From positions 124,001-188,000 of the forward strand of contig CAWAED010000013.1 of assembly GCA_963781105.1 (NCBI GenBank): a stretch of DNA of 64,000 bases, given 5' to 3'. Below are positions 51,856 to 60,923 of the stretch, one piece after another. Position 1 is the stretch's first letter. The number at the start of each line of letters is the position of its first letter. The notes under the pieces were generated by a model that did not search any database, had not been told where the DNA came from, and saw only the letters and a program-made list of their open reading frames with translations. Made by a program: the position numbers and the translations under genes. The stretch comes from Palsa-295 sp963781105 (GTDB lineage Bacteria > Acidobacteriota > Terriglobia > Acidiferrales > UBA7541).

Positions 51856-54822
51856 TCAGAACGAAAACCCTGCTTGGAGATAAATTTGGCGGTTGGCCGA
51901 GCCGGTCGAAAACGGTCCGAGGGCCAGAGCGTTCGGGACGCCGAAAAATCTGCTGTTGAACGAGGCATCGCCGGTTATGGTCGGGGGCGGATTCAAAACT
52001 GCGCTAGGATTCGCCGGATTCACATCATTGAAAACGTTGCGCGCGTTGACGCTGAGCGTCATACCGTAGCGCCGCGATTGAGCGCTGCCAGTAGAAAATC
52101 CGCCACCGCCAAACGGGTTCGCCCCACCTCCGCCGCCTCGCCCACCACCGCCGCCTCCTCCGCGACGTCCCCCGCCGTCGGAAGGACCGCCACCCGGACC
52201 CTTGTTTTCCGGGCCAAAGTTGAATGTCTTCGCCAGGCGCAGGTTGAGCGTGAAGTGGTTCGGCCCCGTGTAATCGTTGATTGGAATCGGAGTGGCATTC
52301 ACCCCGGGCAGCGTGTTGTAGGTGGCGAACCCTGGTACCGTGACGATCGGACCGGTCGCTGGCGTCGTTGAAAACGAGGGTCGCTGGTTCAATTGCGAGC
52401 TGCCAATCAAATCCTGGCTCAGTGTGACGTTGTACGGCGAGCCGGAGCTGGCAATCATAAACGGGCTCAACCGCAAGCCCCATGGCAGCGCGATGGATCC
52501 TCCAAGAAAGAATCGGTTTCGCGCATCGAATGACGCGCGGCCGTAGTCCTGCATGAGGTTAAATGGATTTGAGGGGAAACTGTTCGGGCCGGACGTATCG
52601 CTTTTCGCGTAGTTCAGGACGTAGTAAGCAAAGAGCGTGACCTTAGAGCCGGCCATGACGCGGCTCTGCACGAACAGCTGATTTTGGCGGAAGATTGCAT
52701 TCGATTGATATTCGTAGATATTTTCGTTCGCGATGGGGCGCACCGCCGCCGCGGGATCCAAATAGTAAGGGTAAAAGTCGTTCGCGTTCGTCGGCGCGTT
52801 GATATTGTTGGTTAGAAATTGATCGTTGCCTACCGAGTTGAGGTACGAAACGCTCAGATTCGTGACTTTGTTGATTTGGCGTTCGAGGCTGACGGCGGTC
52901 TGTACGATGTACGGAGCATGAAGGTTCGGATTGGGCTTATACATCGTAAGGAGCGACGTCGGCGTCGGCGTAAGGAGTGGAGGGGTCGAAGGATTGGGGT
53001 TGAAAAAGTCCGGGCTGGGGACCACATATTCCGCCAAGTTAACGCCGCTCAAGCGGTCTTGTTCCAATACGTAAGAAGTTTGGAAGCGGTCGTAGAAAAT
53101 CCCGAAGCCGGCTCGCAAAACAGTCTTGGGGGCAGTTTTTCCTCCGCCACCAATTCCCCAGGCGAATCCCAGGCGCGGAGCCCAATCGGCATGGTTGCTG
53201 ATGTTGTCTTGCGACTCAAAACGCAGCCCGTAGCTCAAAGTAACGTTCGGACGGACGCGCCAATCGTCCTGGATGTACAGGCCCACGTCTACCTGCGAAA
53301 CGCGCACGAACGGGTTGGCTGCCAGAATCGTGTTTGCGGGATTCGCGGTCACGGTGAATTGGTTCGCTGATGGCACGCCTTGCAACGTGTTTATGTAGGC
53401 CTGAGTGGAAGGAAATACATACGTTCCGTTGAAGCCACCGGTTGAACTGTTGCCATCGGTGTAGCCGCGCAGGCGCGCGCCAAATTTGAGGAAATGTTTG
53501 GTGAACTGAATCGAAGTATAATTCTGAAATTCGTACTGATTGGTGTTGTCGTTGACCAGCCCGCCGCTATAGCCGCCTCCAGTGAAAGCCAGCGGAACAA
53601 TGATGCTGGGCGCGGTGCTGTCCGGCGTCTGGCTGGTTTGATCGCGCAGGTACTGAAAGCGCGTCTCGTTGACGACCTTCGTGCCAAAAATCTGGGTGTC
53701 GCCGATTTGCACGGTTTGCTCAGTCTCTAACGAATTGTAGCCCTGCGAAGGCAGGCTGAATCCGCTGATGCCGTCATTGGTTTCATCGTTACGGTAATAT
53801 TGGTAGCGCACGGTGAGCGTGTTGTTTTTCGTGAGAGCGTAATCGAGCCGCGGTCCGATGTTGTAGCGCGTCCTGGGGTTGGGTACCGCGGCGCTGAACG
53901 GTTCGACCGCGAACGTGGTAGGGTCCACGATCTCCGCGTTGACGATGCCCAAGTCGTGAATGTCGCGAATATCCTCTGTGAAAAAGAGCGACGCTTTCTT
54001 GCTGAGCGGTCCGCCGATGTTTCCACTGTACTGCACGGAATAATAGCCCGGATAGGGAGTGCCGGCCGCGGCGTGCGAGTCGAAAAACGGATTCTTGGAG
54101 TTGAACGCCGAATCATTGCCGTTCACTGAAAAGCCGCCGTGCCATTTGTCCGTGCCGGGCTTCGTAAAGATTTCGATACGGCCGTAACCGACCTTGTCAT
54201 ACTCCGCGGAAAATGGATTTTGGTTGATGCGAATTTCGCGGATGGCGGATTTTGGCGGAAGCTGGCCGGCGGTGAATCCATCAATATAAAATTGGCCGCC
54301 GTTTGGCCCAGCGGATGGTCCGGCCAACGCTGTCAGATCCGTCTGCAATTCATCGGGATCGTCGGGCAACGCATCGAGCGCCGCGCCGTTGAGTACAATG
54401 GCTCCCGCGTTGTTCGTGGGACTAACGTCCACGGCGCCCGCTTGTTCGGTCACCGTCACTTGCTGCTGTTCTTCTTCGATGGTCAGCGAGATTTTGAGAT
54501 CTTGGATCTGGCCGGCCGTAACTTGTACGGTTTCGTTCTTGTAAAGCGCGAAGCCTTTGGCGATGACTTCTACGATGTACTTTCCCGGCGCGAGCCCCTT
54601 CACATCGAAAACGCCGTCGCGATTGGTGGTGGCGGCGAGAGATTTTCCATCCGGCGTCGTGACGATGACAGAGGCGCCGACCACTGCGGCGGCGGACGGA
54701 TCGGTTACTTGACCGTGGATCGCTCCCGTCGTGGTCTGGGCCAGGGAAACGCTGGCGAGGCCGCATGCAAGAAAAATGATTGTGATTACGCCGATAGAAA
54801 ATAATAAGGCCCGGGTTCTCAT
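51856..54822 (-). CDS. TonB-dependent receptor with carboxypeptidase regulatory-like domain (Oar-like)
   Basis: 988 residues. Signal peptide, an N-terminal carboxypeptidase-regulatory-like domain (about 30-115, GAIHGQVTDPSAAAVVGAS), a plug domain (about 130-230) and a 22-strand barrel ending in the aromatic QAGFSF. A Gly-rich insert (GGGG tracts, about 890-935) lies in an outer loop near the C-terminus. The ATG at 54822 has AGGAG 7 nt upstream; the longer frame is not homologous. It imports or exports large substrates driven by TonB. Such paralogues are abundant in acidobacteria. The DUF5666 gene upstream is co-directional (43 bp). Confidence 0.9.
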   Translation of the reverse strand: MRTRALLFSIGVITIIFLACGLASVSLAQTTTGAIHGQVTDPSAAAVVGASVIVTTPDGKSLAATTNRDGVFDVKGLAPGKYIVEVIAKGFALYKNETVQVTAGQIQDLKISLTIEEEQQQVTVTEQAGAVDVSPTNNAGAIVLNGAALDALPDDPDELQTDLTALAGPSAGPNGGQFYIDGFTAGQLPPKSAIREIRINQNPFSAEYDKVGYGRIEIFTKPGTDKWHGGFSVNGNDSAFNSKNPFFDSHAAAGTPYPGYYSVQYSGNIGGPLSKKASLFFTEDIRDIHDLGIVNAEIVDPTTFAVEPFSAAVPNPRTRYNIGPRLDYALTKNNTLTVRYQYYRNDETNDGISGFSLPSQGYNSLETEQTVQIGDTQIFGTKVVNETRFQYLRDQTSQTPDSTAPSIIVPLAFTGGGYSGGLVNDNTNQYEFQNYTSIQFTKHFLKFGARLRGYTDGNSSTGGFNGTYVFPSTQAYINTLQGVPSANQFTVTANPANTILAANPFVRVSQVDVGLYIQDDWRVRPNVTLSYGLRFESQDNISNHADWAPRLGFAWGIGGGGKTAPKTVLRAGFGIFYDRFQTSYVLEQDRLSGVNLAEYVVPSPDFFNPNPSTPPLLTPTPTSLLTMYKPNPNLHAPYIVQTAVSLERQINKVTNLSVSYLNSVGNDQFLTNNINAPTNANDFYPYYLDPAAAVRPIANENIYEYQSNAIFRQNQLFVQSRVMAGSKVTLFAYYVLNYAKSDTSGPNSFPSNPFNLMQDYGRASFDARNRFFLGGSIALPWGLRLSPFMIASSGSPYNVTLSQDLIGSSQLNQRPSFSTTPATGPIVTVPGFATYNTLPGVNATPIPINDYTGPNHFTLNLRLAKTFNFGPENKGPGGGPSDGGGRRGGGGGGGRGGGGGANPFGGGGFSTGSAQSRRYGMTLSVNARNVFNDVNPANPSAVLNPPPTITGDASFNSRFFGVPNALALGPFSTGSANRQIYLQAGFSF

Positions 54823-54865
54823 CCAGTCTCCTGAGAGATATGAAAGTCGGCTTATCTTGCGCGAG

Positions 54866-56122
54866 TTATTGAGTGCCGCCTGCGGCGTCGCCAGTCGGCG
54901 CACCCAGACTCCACGGCGAGAGAGTCATCGCTCGGCTCGCGTTGCCGGCAGGCGCTGCTGCGAGAATCGCTTCGACCCCTCCCAGCAAGGTGATCGCTGT
55001 GACTCCACCGGAATCGCTGCCCTCCGTGGAAACAACCATGATGGCATCGCCCTTCTGAAAATCGCTGAGGGTGGCGGCGGGCAGCCGGTTGACAATCTGC
55101 TGGAAGTCGCCGCGTCCGCCGCCGCCCATGCCGCCCGCGCGCTGGCCGCCGCCATTCGGAGACGCGCCGCCTGCTGCTGCCGAGCCTCCCTGCGATTGTC
55201 CTTTGGATGAACCTTGCGGACCACCTTGTGCGCTGGCTCCGGGACCCTTGAGCCGGAATGCAATCATCTGCGCCATCTGGGCGGGAATTTTTCGCAGCTG
55301 CGATTGATCCGTGACTTTCACGACCACCGATTGCTTCGAGATCAGGTCCGTCACAGTGATGGTGTTGGCGCTAGCGTCCATCGAAGTAATAATTCCCGCA
55401 ATATTCCGGAAAGTTCCCCAAACAATTTCATCGGCCTGGAATTCGCCGCCGTCTTGATTTTTGGTGCCGCGCGCGCGAAGCTGATCTCCCGGCTTGATTT
55501 GATCGAGAGACGCGGGTTTGGCGTCGTCGAATTTAACGGAGTTCGGGGAGTAGCGGCGCAAGATCGTGTTTTTCGTGCTGTGGATTGTTACGGTTTTCGC
55601 GGTCGGGCCGGATCCCGTGGAAATCGAGATAGTGCCGGCGTCACGATCGACCGCGCTCACCAGGCCGCCGATGCCGCGCTTCTGCCAATCCTCGGTATCT
55701 TGCGTTTTCTTCGCGGCGACGTCCTTAGCTTTCATGGCAATGATGCCCACGGCCATCGCGGATTTTGCGTCAGGCGACGGCCGGCTGCGGACCAGGATAC
55801 GGTCGCCGGGCTGCAAGTCCGTCAGATGAATTGCCACGGCTGACTTTAGATCCTTCTGCCCGGGCGCGACCTGCACGATTTTAGTGGTGTCTTGCACAGT
55901 GACGGTAACTTCGGTTCCTTCATCCGACGCAAGAGTGAGCGTGTTGCCGTTGATTGCTTTCACTGTACCCACCTGCTGAGTAATCGGATTTTGCGTCGGC
56001 GTTTGCAATTGCGCCGGGGCCGCGAGTGTGGCGGGCGGCCGAGCAGATATCGTACGCGCGGCAATCACGGCCAGCGCGATGACGACAATCGAGTTAACAA
56101 TTCGTCGCTTCATGAAGTGCAT
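54866..56122 (-). CDS. DUF5666-repeat exported protein next to the TonB receptor
   Basis: 418 residues: signal peptide, then at least three DUF5666-like beta modules (for example VGTVKAINGNTLTLASDEG, SAVDRDAGTISISTGSG, AGIITSMDASANTITVTDL). A Gly/Ser/Gln-rich linker (about 300-350) and a last module follow. DUF5666 modules are OB-like beta folds of unknown ligand. ATG 56122 has GGAG 7 nt upstream. It may be a periplasmic or surface partner of the receptor, since the two form a minus-strand unit. Confidence 0.78.
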   Translation of the reverse strand: MHFMKRRIVNSIVVIALAVIAARTISARPPATLAAPAQLQTPTQNPITQQVGTVKAINGNTLTLASDEGTEVTVTVQDTTKIVQVAPGQKDLKSAVAIHLTDLQPGDRILVRSRPSPDAKSAMAVGIIAMKAKDVAAKKTQDTEDWQKRGIGGLVSAVDRDAGTISISTGSGPTAKTVTIHSTKNTILRRYSPNSVKFDDAKPASLDQIKPGDQLRARGTKNQDGGEFQADEIVWGTFRNIAGIITSMDASANTITVTDLISKQSVVVKVTDQSQLRKIPAQMAQMIAFRLKGPGASAQGGPQGSSKGQSQGGSAAAGGASPNGGGQRAGGMGGGGRGDFQQIVNRLPAATLSDFQKGDAIMVVSTEGSDSGGVTAITLLGGVEAILAAAPAGNASRAMTLSPWSLGAPTGDAAGGTQ

Positions 56123-56373
56123 CGAAGGCTCCGGAAAAAACCGCCCATCGCCCGTAGGATTTCTTCGAATGCCACACAACGATTGTAGCCGCACATTCCG
56201 GGCGGGCGGCAACGAGGATTATCTCCGTCGCAATTTAGACGTAGCGAGAGGGTGGAAACGTTTCCTAATCTTTGGCAGGCATGTCCCGCGACTCGCGGTC
56301 GTGACTTCCTCTCGCATTGATGGATGCGGTTGCGGGCCGCACCGTATGGTGTAGACTGGTGAAGCCCGTCTGT

Positions 56374-56412
56374 GGTGAGCGTAGCTCAGCTGGTAGAGCA
56401 TCGGTCTGTGGC
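56374..56412 (+). pseudogene. Truncated tRNA-His(GUG): 5' half only
   Basis: The sequence gives the extra G(-1), acceptor strand GTGAGCG, TA, D-arm GCTCAGCTGGTAGAGC, anticodon stem TCGGT and loop CTGTGGC with anticodon GTG. After loop position 38 the expected 3' stem ACCGA is absent (TGCAATCG instead), and no T-arm or CCA follows. The break falls exactly at the anticodon loop, a known integration point for tyrosine recombinases. It marks the left border of a genomic island or a remnant of one. Confidence 0.75.
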
Positions 56413-56505
56413 TGCAATCGTCAGGTTTTAGTACGGCAGAAAACAAGGAAATTACTGTACTTCTCGCTCTCCTAAGTCCTTAATCCACTAGAATCACCCG
56501 CAGAA

Positions 56506-56919
56506 ATGGTACACCAAAATGGTATCCGCTGTTTATCATCCGGCTTGGGATCAAGCAGCCAATCAATCCTGGTATACCTCGATCGAGTGGGCTCTAAATT
56601 TGGTGATATGATTGCGGCAGTGGAGATAGCAATGCCCGTAGCGTATTGGCATCACGACGATTTTCTATTTGACACTCAATTTCCACCCTCGCGTGAAGTT
56701 CTAAAGGATTCTCGCAAGAGTTCTGCCGGCGACGAATTGCTTGAACGTTTCTCCCGAAGGCTCATCCGTTTACGAATTAGCTTTACGCCACCGCAGTCTC
56801 AACCATCAAACTCTCAGCCGGGTGTCGTTGGTATATCTTACTACCCGGAAATTGTGCGCACGTTTCAAGCGGTTCGAAGAGACTATCTGGCGAAGCCGCC
56901 CCGCCCGCAGGGACACTAG
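56506..56919 (+). CDS. Hypothetical protein at the island border
   Basis: 137 codons, ATG start. No recognisable family, signal peptide or convincing Shine-Dalgarno. A GISYYPEIVRTFQAVRRDYLAK end could be helical. Composition is AT-richer than the backbone genes. A real gene is possible but not well supported. Confidence 0.25.
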   Translation: MVHQNGIRCLSSGLGSSSQSILVYLDRVGSKFGDMIAAVEIAMPVAYWHHDDFLFDTQFPPSREVLKDSRKSSAGDELLERFSRRLIRLRISFTPPQSQPSNSQPGVVGISYYPEIVRTFQAVRRDYLAKPPRPQGH

Positions 56920-56936
56920 ACTTTTGAACACCACAT

Positions 56937-57104
56937 TTAGCGCGCGAGGTTAAACATTTTGCGCGCTTCCTTCTTGAAGGTCGTGCTCGTCTTCGATTTT
57001 CCGAATCCCTGCGGTAAAATCCGCTTGCTAACCTGATCGAAACTTTCCCTGGGATAGTCTGCGGCCACGTCATAAAAAGAAACGGCGAGATCACTCTGCT
57101 CCAT
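56937..57104 (-). CDS. Small basic hypothetical protein
   Basis: 55 residues (MEQSDLAVSFYDVAADYPRE start, ending in KKEARKMFNLAR). Lys/Arg-rich C-terminus and an amphipathic middle. No Shine-Dalgarno is evident and no family is known. Reading frame composition looks coding, but a remnant of a longer gene is equally possible. Confidence 0.35.
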   Translation of the reverse strand: MEQSDLAVSFYDVAADYPRESFDQVSKRILPQGFGKSKTSTTFKKEARKMFNLAR

Positions 57105-57236
57105 CGGCAGATCACGTGACGTTGGACGTTGCGGTTTCGTTTCGCAAGATTAACTCTTATCATCGTGTTCACGGAAGCGGAGAATCATGTGATGAATGCG
57201 TTCGCGGTACGGATGGTAGATAAAGAGGAGGGAGTC

Positions 57237-57392
57237 ATGGGCAATCGAGACGCACGCGGTCGAGAGAAGCGAAAACCAAAGAAAAAGGAAATCAAACAGA
57301 TGAGCAGGCCGGCGAAACCAGTCGCTCAATACAAGCCGGTGATTCCGGCACAGCAAGAGCAAACGAATACGCCCCCCGTGAAGATGCCCTAG
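57237..57392 (+). CDS. Small Lys-rich protein (MGNRDARGREK family type)
   Basis: 51 residues: MGNRDARGREKRKPKKKEIK, then a Pro/Gln/Lys tail. A strong GAGGAGGGAG Shine-Dalgarno sits 4-6 nt before the ATG, which makes this the correct start over the frame start at 57129. Highly basic and disordered; similar short proteins with this opening occur in many bacteria, function unknown. It may bind RNA or DNA. Confidence 0.6.
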   Translation: MGNRDARGREKRKPKKKEIKQMSRPAKPVAQYKPVIPAQQEQTNTPPVKMP

Positions 57393-57513
57393 CCCGTTCG
57401 CGGAGCGAGGATCGCCACCGGGCTTGCGAGGGATTCGGCCCAGAGAAATGAAGAGCCGGCCGAAAAAACCTATACTCGCGACGGACACTGACCGCGGCTG
57501 AGGACGTACAGAA

Positions 57514-57720
57514 ATGCAAGACGAAGAGTGGATCAAAACGCTTGACGACGGTAGAAAGGTGAAATTTACGTATCAAGAGATTCCGGAGCACGGGATGTTT
57601 ATCACAGCGCAGATTGCAGGGAATGAGGTCGTTTATTCAGTCCTTTTGACCGAGGCAAGTAACCCTTTTAGTCGCGAAGCTGTTGAAAGCCATTTCAAAG
57701 GCGAGCTTTCAAAGAAGTAG
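57514..57720 (+). CDS. Small hypothetical protein
   Basis: 68 residues (MQDEEWIKTLDDGRKVKFTY start). Predominantly beta with a C-terminal helix (SREAVESHFKGEL). Acidic, no Cys, no signal peptide. A GTACAGAA run precedes the ATG but no clear Shine-Dalgarno. Unknown family. Confidence 0.45.
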   Translation: MQDEEWIKTLDDGRKVKFTYQEIPEHGMFITAQIAGNEVVYSVLLTEASNPFSREAVESHFKGELSKK

Positions 57721-57818
57721 CGGTGCTCAATTTGAATCCTTATCCCCGAAACAACCATTTGGGAACCTTTGGTTGGGTCGTCTTGTCGCTTTCTTGAGCC
57801 CGGATGGCGCGCCCTTCG

Positions 57819-57980
57819 CTAGCGGGCGAAATCGAGACAGTCAGCAAGCGCCCGTTTATCCTTCGCCTGCTCCACTTCGCGGGCCGCACACTCCAAATCT
57901 TCATAAGACGGAAGTCGCACAGAAAGAATAATCGAAGCATTCCGGTCGTGCTGGTCAGCTTCGCGTCTAAGCGCGTCTTG
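57819..57980 (-). pseudogene. Possible gene remnant without start codon
   Basis: An open stretch of 53 codons before a TAG reads like protein (DRNASIILSVRLPSYEDLEC, AAREVEQAKDKRALADCLDF) but lacks ATG, GTG or TTG near an AAAGGAG ribosome site at its upstream end. It is therefore likely the surviving end of a decayed small gene. Confidence 0.3.
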
Positions 57981-58009
57981 CTACTCCTTTAGGCCATTTT
58001 CGCAGTGTT

Positions 58010-58276
58010 TCAACGCTGCGATTTGCAGATTCTAGCGATGACTTCCCAACTTCTATCACGCCATCGCTGCATCTCTGCGGCGCCCATGAAAGCCTTAACT
58101 GGATTAGCACAGATGTTGGGTATCGAGTTGCAAACCAAATAAGCCTCCCCTGCTTTTGCGATTTCTTCTTCAAGCACTTCGTTGCAATTCGAACATCGAA
58201 TTTCGCCCGGAGTAAACTTCCCATCTAAACACCTTCCCACAAACAACGCGCCCTCGTGTAGAGTTCGAGTGACCAT
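58010..58276 (-). CDS. Small zinc-binding hypothetical protein
   Basis: 88 residues. IRCSNCNEVLEEEIAKAGEAY, LVCNSIPNIC supplies four Cys in CxxC...C...C arrangement, so a zinc ribbon is likely. AAGGAG lies 6 nt before the ATG, strong support for this start. C-terminal helix is basic. No known family. Confidence 0.6.
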   Translation of the reverse strand: MVTRTLHEGALFVGRCLDGKFTPGEIRCSNCNEVLEEEIAKAGEAYLVCNSIPNICANPVKAFMGAAEMQRWRDRSWEVIARICKSQR

Positions 58277-58387
58277 TGCGCGCTCCTTTTAAGCTGAGCC
58301 ATTTAGACGATAGGACGGGTATTAAGGGAAACGTTGCGCGGTACGGCGTCGAAGCATGACGTCCAGGAACTCATGAGACGCACACGA

Positions 58388-58621
58388 TCAGTGATCTCGA
58401 TCTGAAGGGTTGTGAAAATCATCGCGTTCCTGCTTCAGAATTTGCAGCTCCGCTCGTGATTCCTGAAGCGCCGAGTGTTCTTCGGTGGGAATCCGTGTCT
58501 CTGGCGATGAACGTGTCGCAATCGCTTCTTGTGCTGCTTGAACGCGTTCGCGTAGCTTGCCGTCGTCCGTTTCTAGAACTGCTGCCCGATAAAGCTTCCA
58601 CCAAAACTCCTGCTGATACAA
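58388..58621 (-). CDS. Small helical hypothetical protein
   Basis: 77 residues from a TTG start with GGAGG 6 nt upstream (the open frame continues further up without a ribosome site). Reads YQQEFWWKLYRAAVLETDDG, then a helical stretch KLRERVQAAQEAIATRSS and the tail ALQESRAELQILKQERD. Similar small helical proteins with WxxLYxAAxLE starts are common in Acidobacteria from memory. Function unknown. Confidence 0.55.
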   Translation of the reverse strand: MYQQEFWWKLYRAAVLETDDGKLRERVQAAQEAIATRSSPETRIPTEEHSALQESRAELQILKQERDDFHNPSDRDH

Positions 58622-58812
58622 AGGACGCCTCCAACCAGACTTTGGGTCCGGTCCCGAGATTGTCTGATGTCGCTGGAGGCCGGACAAGAAGGTGGAGGGC
58701 ACGGCACATGCTAGTGAGACAGTCCGACCGTACTCGCTTTCGGGCCAGATAGCTACCGAACAATGTTCAAAACAGTACAGCTTTCCGGCCAGTGTAGTCG
58801 GAGTCTGACTGA

Positions 58813-58974
58813 ATGAAAAAGAAAGATCTCACACCCCGTCAGTTGTCGTCCGTTGCCTGTCCGACATGTGGTGTCCCGGCTGGAAAACGCTGCGTGCTGC
58901 ACTCAGGCGGCCCGCGCTCCGAGCCACACATAGATCGGAAGTTTGTGGCCGCTGAGCGCTTTGAGACGACATGA
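58813..58974 (+). CDS. 53-residue zinc-finger-like protein
   Basis: MKKKDLTPRQLSSVACPTCG, then KRCVLHSGGPRSEPHIDRKF. The CPTC...C...H pattern matches the short phage-type zinc finger with a C-terminal HxxR. A/T-rich upstream, no strong Shine-Dalgarno. Likely DNA- or RNA-binding; an island-borne small protein. Confidence 0.6.
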   Translation: MKKKDLTPRQLSSVACPTCGVPAGKRCVLHSGGPRSEPHIDRKFVAAERFETT

Positions 58975-59076
58975 TTGTTCGCGAGCGTATCCTGCCTCGC
59001 TGTCTAACGAACAGATATTTTCGGTGTTTTCGTGTATGGTGCTCGGTCTATCGAAGGCGTGGACCGATGCGCTTCG

Positions 59077-59253
59077 ATGCAAGGTAAGACAAGAGAACGC
59101 TGGCAGGAATTGTGCGAGCAAGACGCGAAGGAACAACACCCCTCCAAGATGTTGGCGATAGTCGAGGAGATAATTCGGCTCCTTGCTGTCAAATGTGGTC
59201 GCCTGAGTCACACAGACCGCGCGCCCCCAAATAGTTCCGGCGATTCAGTCTGA
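59077..59253 (+). CDS. Small helical hypothetical protein
   Basis: 58 residues starting MQGKTRERWQELCEQDAKEQ, followed by HPSKMLAIVEEIIRLLAVK, a helical hairpin pattern, and a polar tail. The type recurs in Acidobacteria as small helical proteins of unknown function. Start chosen at the ATG of 59077, because the longer frame adds unrelated residues. Confidence 0.55.
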   Translation: MQGKTRERWQELCEQDAKEQHPSKMLAIVEEIIRLLAVKCGRLSHTDRAPPNSSGDSV

Positions 59254-59269
59254 TCGGATATCATCCGCC

Positions 59270-59422
59270 ATGTCGTGTCCGACTGCCCAAGCTCTCTTTG
59301 AGGATTACTCTATCGCCGCGATGGAACACTCCGAGGCTACCGTCGATCGTGAATGTGGCAGACATGATGTTGTTAGGATCTATCTGCCGGAAGGGATTTC
59401 TGCGCAGGCAATCCAACGGTAA
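59270..59422 (+). CDS. Small hypothetical protein
   Basis: 50 residues: MSCPTAQALFEDYSIAAMEH, then a beta-rich end (HDVVRIYLPEGISAQAIQR). The opening resembles a helical small-protein family of Acidobacteria, but the second half is different, so the gene may be a truncated or recombined version. Confidence 0.4.
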   Translation: MSCPTAQALFEDYSIAAMEHSEATVDRECGRHDVVRIYLPEGISAQAIQR

Positions 59423-59453
59423 GAAAAGATCCGTAAAGATATATGGGGCGTAA

Positions 59454-59746
59454 GCGAAGAGTTCCGACGTTTGCGCGAATGTCCTCACCGACCCAAGTGA
59501 CATTGTAGAACAATCGGACTTTTCGTATATCCGCCTCCTGGGAGATCGGAAAGGAATCGAGAAACAAACAAAGATTTGGGACAAGGTGATCGTGGACCGT
59601 TCGCGTGAATTGATGAGTTGGGTGAATGTTTGTCAGAAGACAACGCGGCGGGTGTCACCACATACGTTTACGTGAATAATCACTATGCCGGATTTGCGCC
59701 TGGAACGATCGAACAGTTTCAGAAGTTGTGGAAAGCCGCGACTTAG
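59454..59746 (+). pseudogene. DUF72 (YecE-like) gene remnant
   Basis: The frame at 59454 reads DPSDIVEQSDFSYIRLLGDR, KIWDKVIVDRSRE, WVNVCQK. Near 59640 a -1 shift is needed to reach TYVYVNNHYAGFAPGTIEQF, QKLWKAAT and the TAG at 59744. These are the C-terminal half of the DUF72 TIM-barrel family. The N-terminal half is missing, so this is a decayed fragment. Confidence 0.7.
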
Positions 59747-59747
59747 A

Positions 59748-60485
59748 TCATTGCGACGTAAATTTTTTGAAACAATCAACGTGGGCGACAGCTTTTAGCA
59801 TTGAGCACTCCAAAATCGTAGTGCTCCCTACCGAATCGGCGTCAATTTCCACCTCATAGCTATTGCCGTTCATACATCCGACGCTCCAAAAAGCGTTCCG
59901 TTCCTTTGAAATACCCATGTAGAACGCTCGATTGCCGACGCAATCTTCGCCTGTGACTTTACCCAGCATCGATGCCTGCTCGCCCTTCGGAAGAGCCAGC
60001 ATCCGATCGTTTGCTTCATTTCCTGTGGTCTTAGTGGCGACCCGAGGCGTGGTCGAAACTTGAGCAACGGCGGGAGTCGCGATCGGTGGCGCATTCGCCT
60101 CGGCGGGCTTCTCACTTGTGCTGTTAAGGCTCACCATTATGACCAGCACGAGCACAGCGCAAGCGCCGACGACCAAGACGGCGGTTTTAGGTGACATCCG
60201 AGTGTCCTGCGCTGGTGGAGCCGGAGGTGTAACGCCCGTGAGGTTGGCTTGGGGTTGAGTTGCCAGAAGGTTTCGCGCAACCGGACTATCGAGAGGGATG
60301 ACGTTGGAGCTTCCGCATTTTGAGCACACTTGAGCAACGGTTGAATGGCGCCAGATCGAGTAAATTAGCCCGGGTAGAATAAAAAAGAGCCACAAAAATA
60401 GTTCGGTAAGGACCGATCCCTTCATAAACCCTTTGGTGTTTCCGACCGAGCCACACTGCAAACAAATTTTTTGCGCCACTATCAA
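59748..60485 (-). CDS. Zinc-ribbon membrane protein
   Basis: 245 residues. Two CxxC knuckles (CLQCGS at 8-13, CSKCGS at 54-59) flank a membrane hairpin (TELFLWLFFILPGLIYSIW), then a Pro-rich linker, a second membrane helix (TAVLVVGACAVLVLVIMVSL) and a soluble C-terminal domain with Cys residues. The layout resembles LITAF-like/zinc-ribbon membrane proteins. Function unknown. Confidence 0.6.
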   Translation of the reverse strand: MIVAQKICLQCGSVGNTKGFMKGSVLTELFLWLFFILPGLIYSIWRHSTVAQVCSKCGSSNVIPLDSPVARNLLATQPQANLTGVTPPAPPAQDTRMSPKTAVLVVGACAVLVLVIMVSLNSTSEKPAEANAPPIATPAVAQVSTTPRVATKTTGNEANDRMLALPKGEQASMLGKVTGEDCVGNRAFYMGISKERNAFWSVGCMNGNSYEVEIDADSVGSTTILECSMLKAVAHVDCFKKFTSQ

Positions 60486-60619
60486 CCCTCCCCCGGCCGC
60501 ACGGCCTGCCAGTGCAATTACGGCTTTAACTGTCGATCGAGACTAAGCGGACGGCCCGCGTTGATAAATGGTACTTTGTCTTATTTGATACGTGTGGTCC
60601 GTCGTTAATCGGCGCGGGG

Positions 60620-60895
60620 TTGAAAGACCAGTGGGCGAAAATAAGGCGAACATGGTATCTTGCGATTGTTATGATCGGCTTCGCCAGATTCGATCCAGAG
60701 CTTTTCCAGCGCCAGCTTATGAAGTACAGCGACCTGGAACTAATCAAAATGGGCAGAGCGTGCGCGCCAGCCGAACAGCGGATCGCTGATCCCATGACGA
60801 AATCTGAACAAGAGAAGAAATATGAATTGTGTCGCGAGGAGTGGCGACGGCGCCATCCGAAGCTGGCCGACCAGCCAATCGGGACACAACGCTAG
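60620..60895 (+). CDS. Small hypothetical protein
   Basis: 91 residues from TTG, 74 from the ATG at 60671. The C-terminal part FDPELFQRQLMKYSDLELIK, YELCREEWRRRHPKL is a common pattern of small acidobacterial proteins. No Shine-Dalgarno helps choose the start. Function unknown. Confidence 0.5.
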   Translation: MKDQWAKIRRTWYLAIVMIGFARFDPELFQRQLMKYSDLELIKMGRACAPAEQRIADPMTKSEQEKKYELCREEWRRRHPKLADQPIGTQR

Positions 60896-60923
60896 AATCT
60901 CTAAATCCAGAATAAACACCTGC

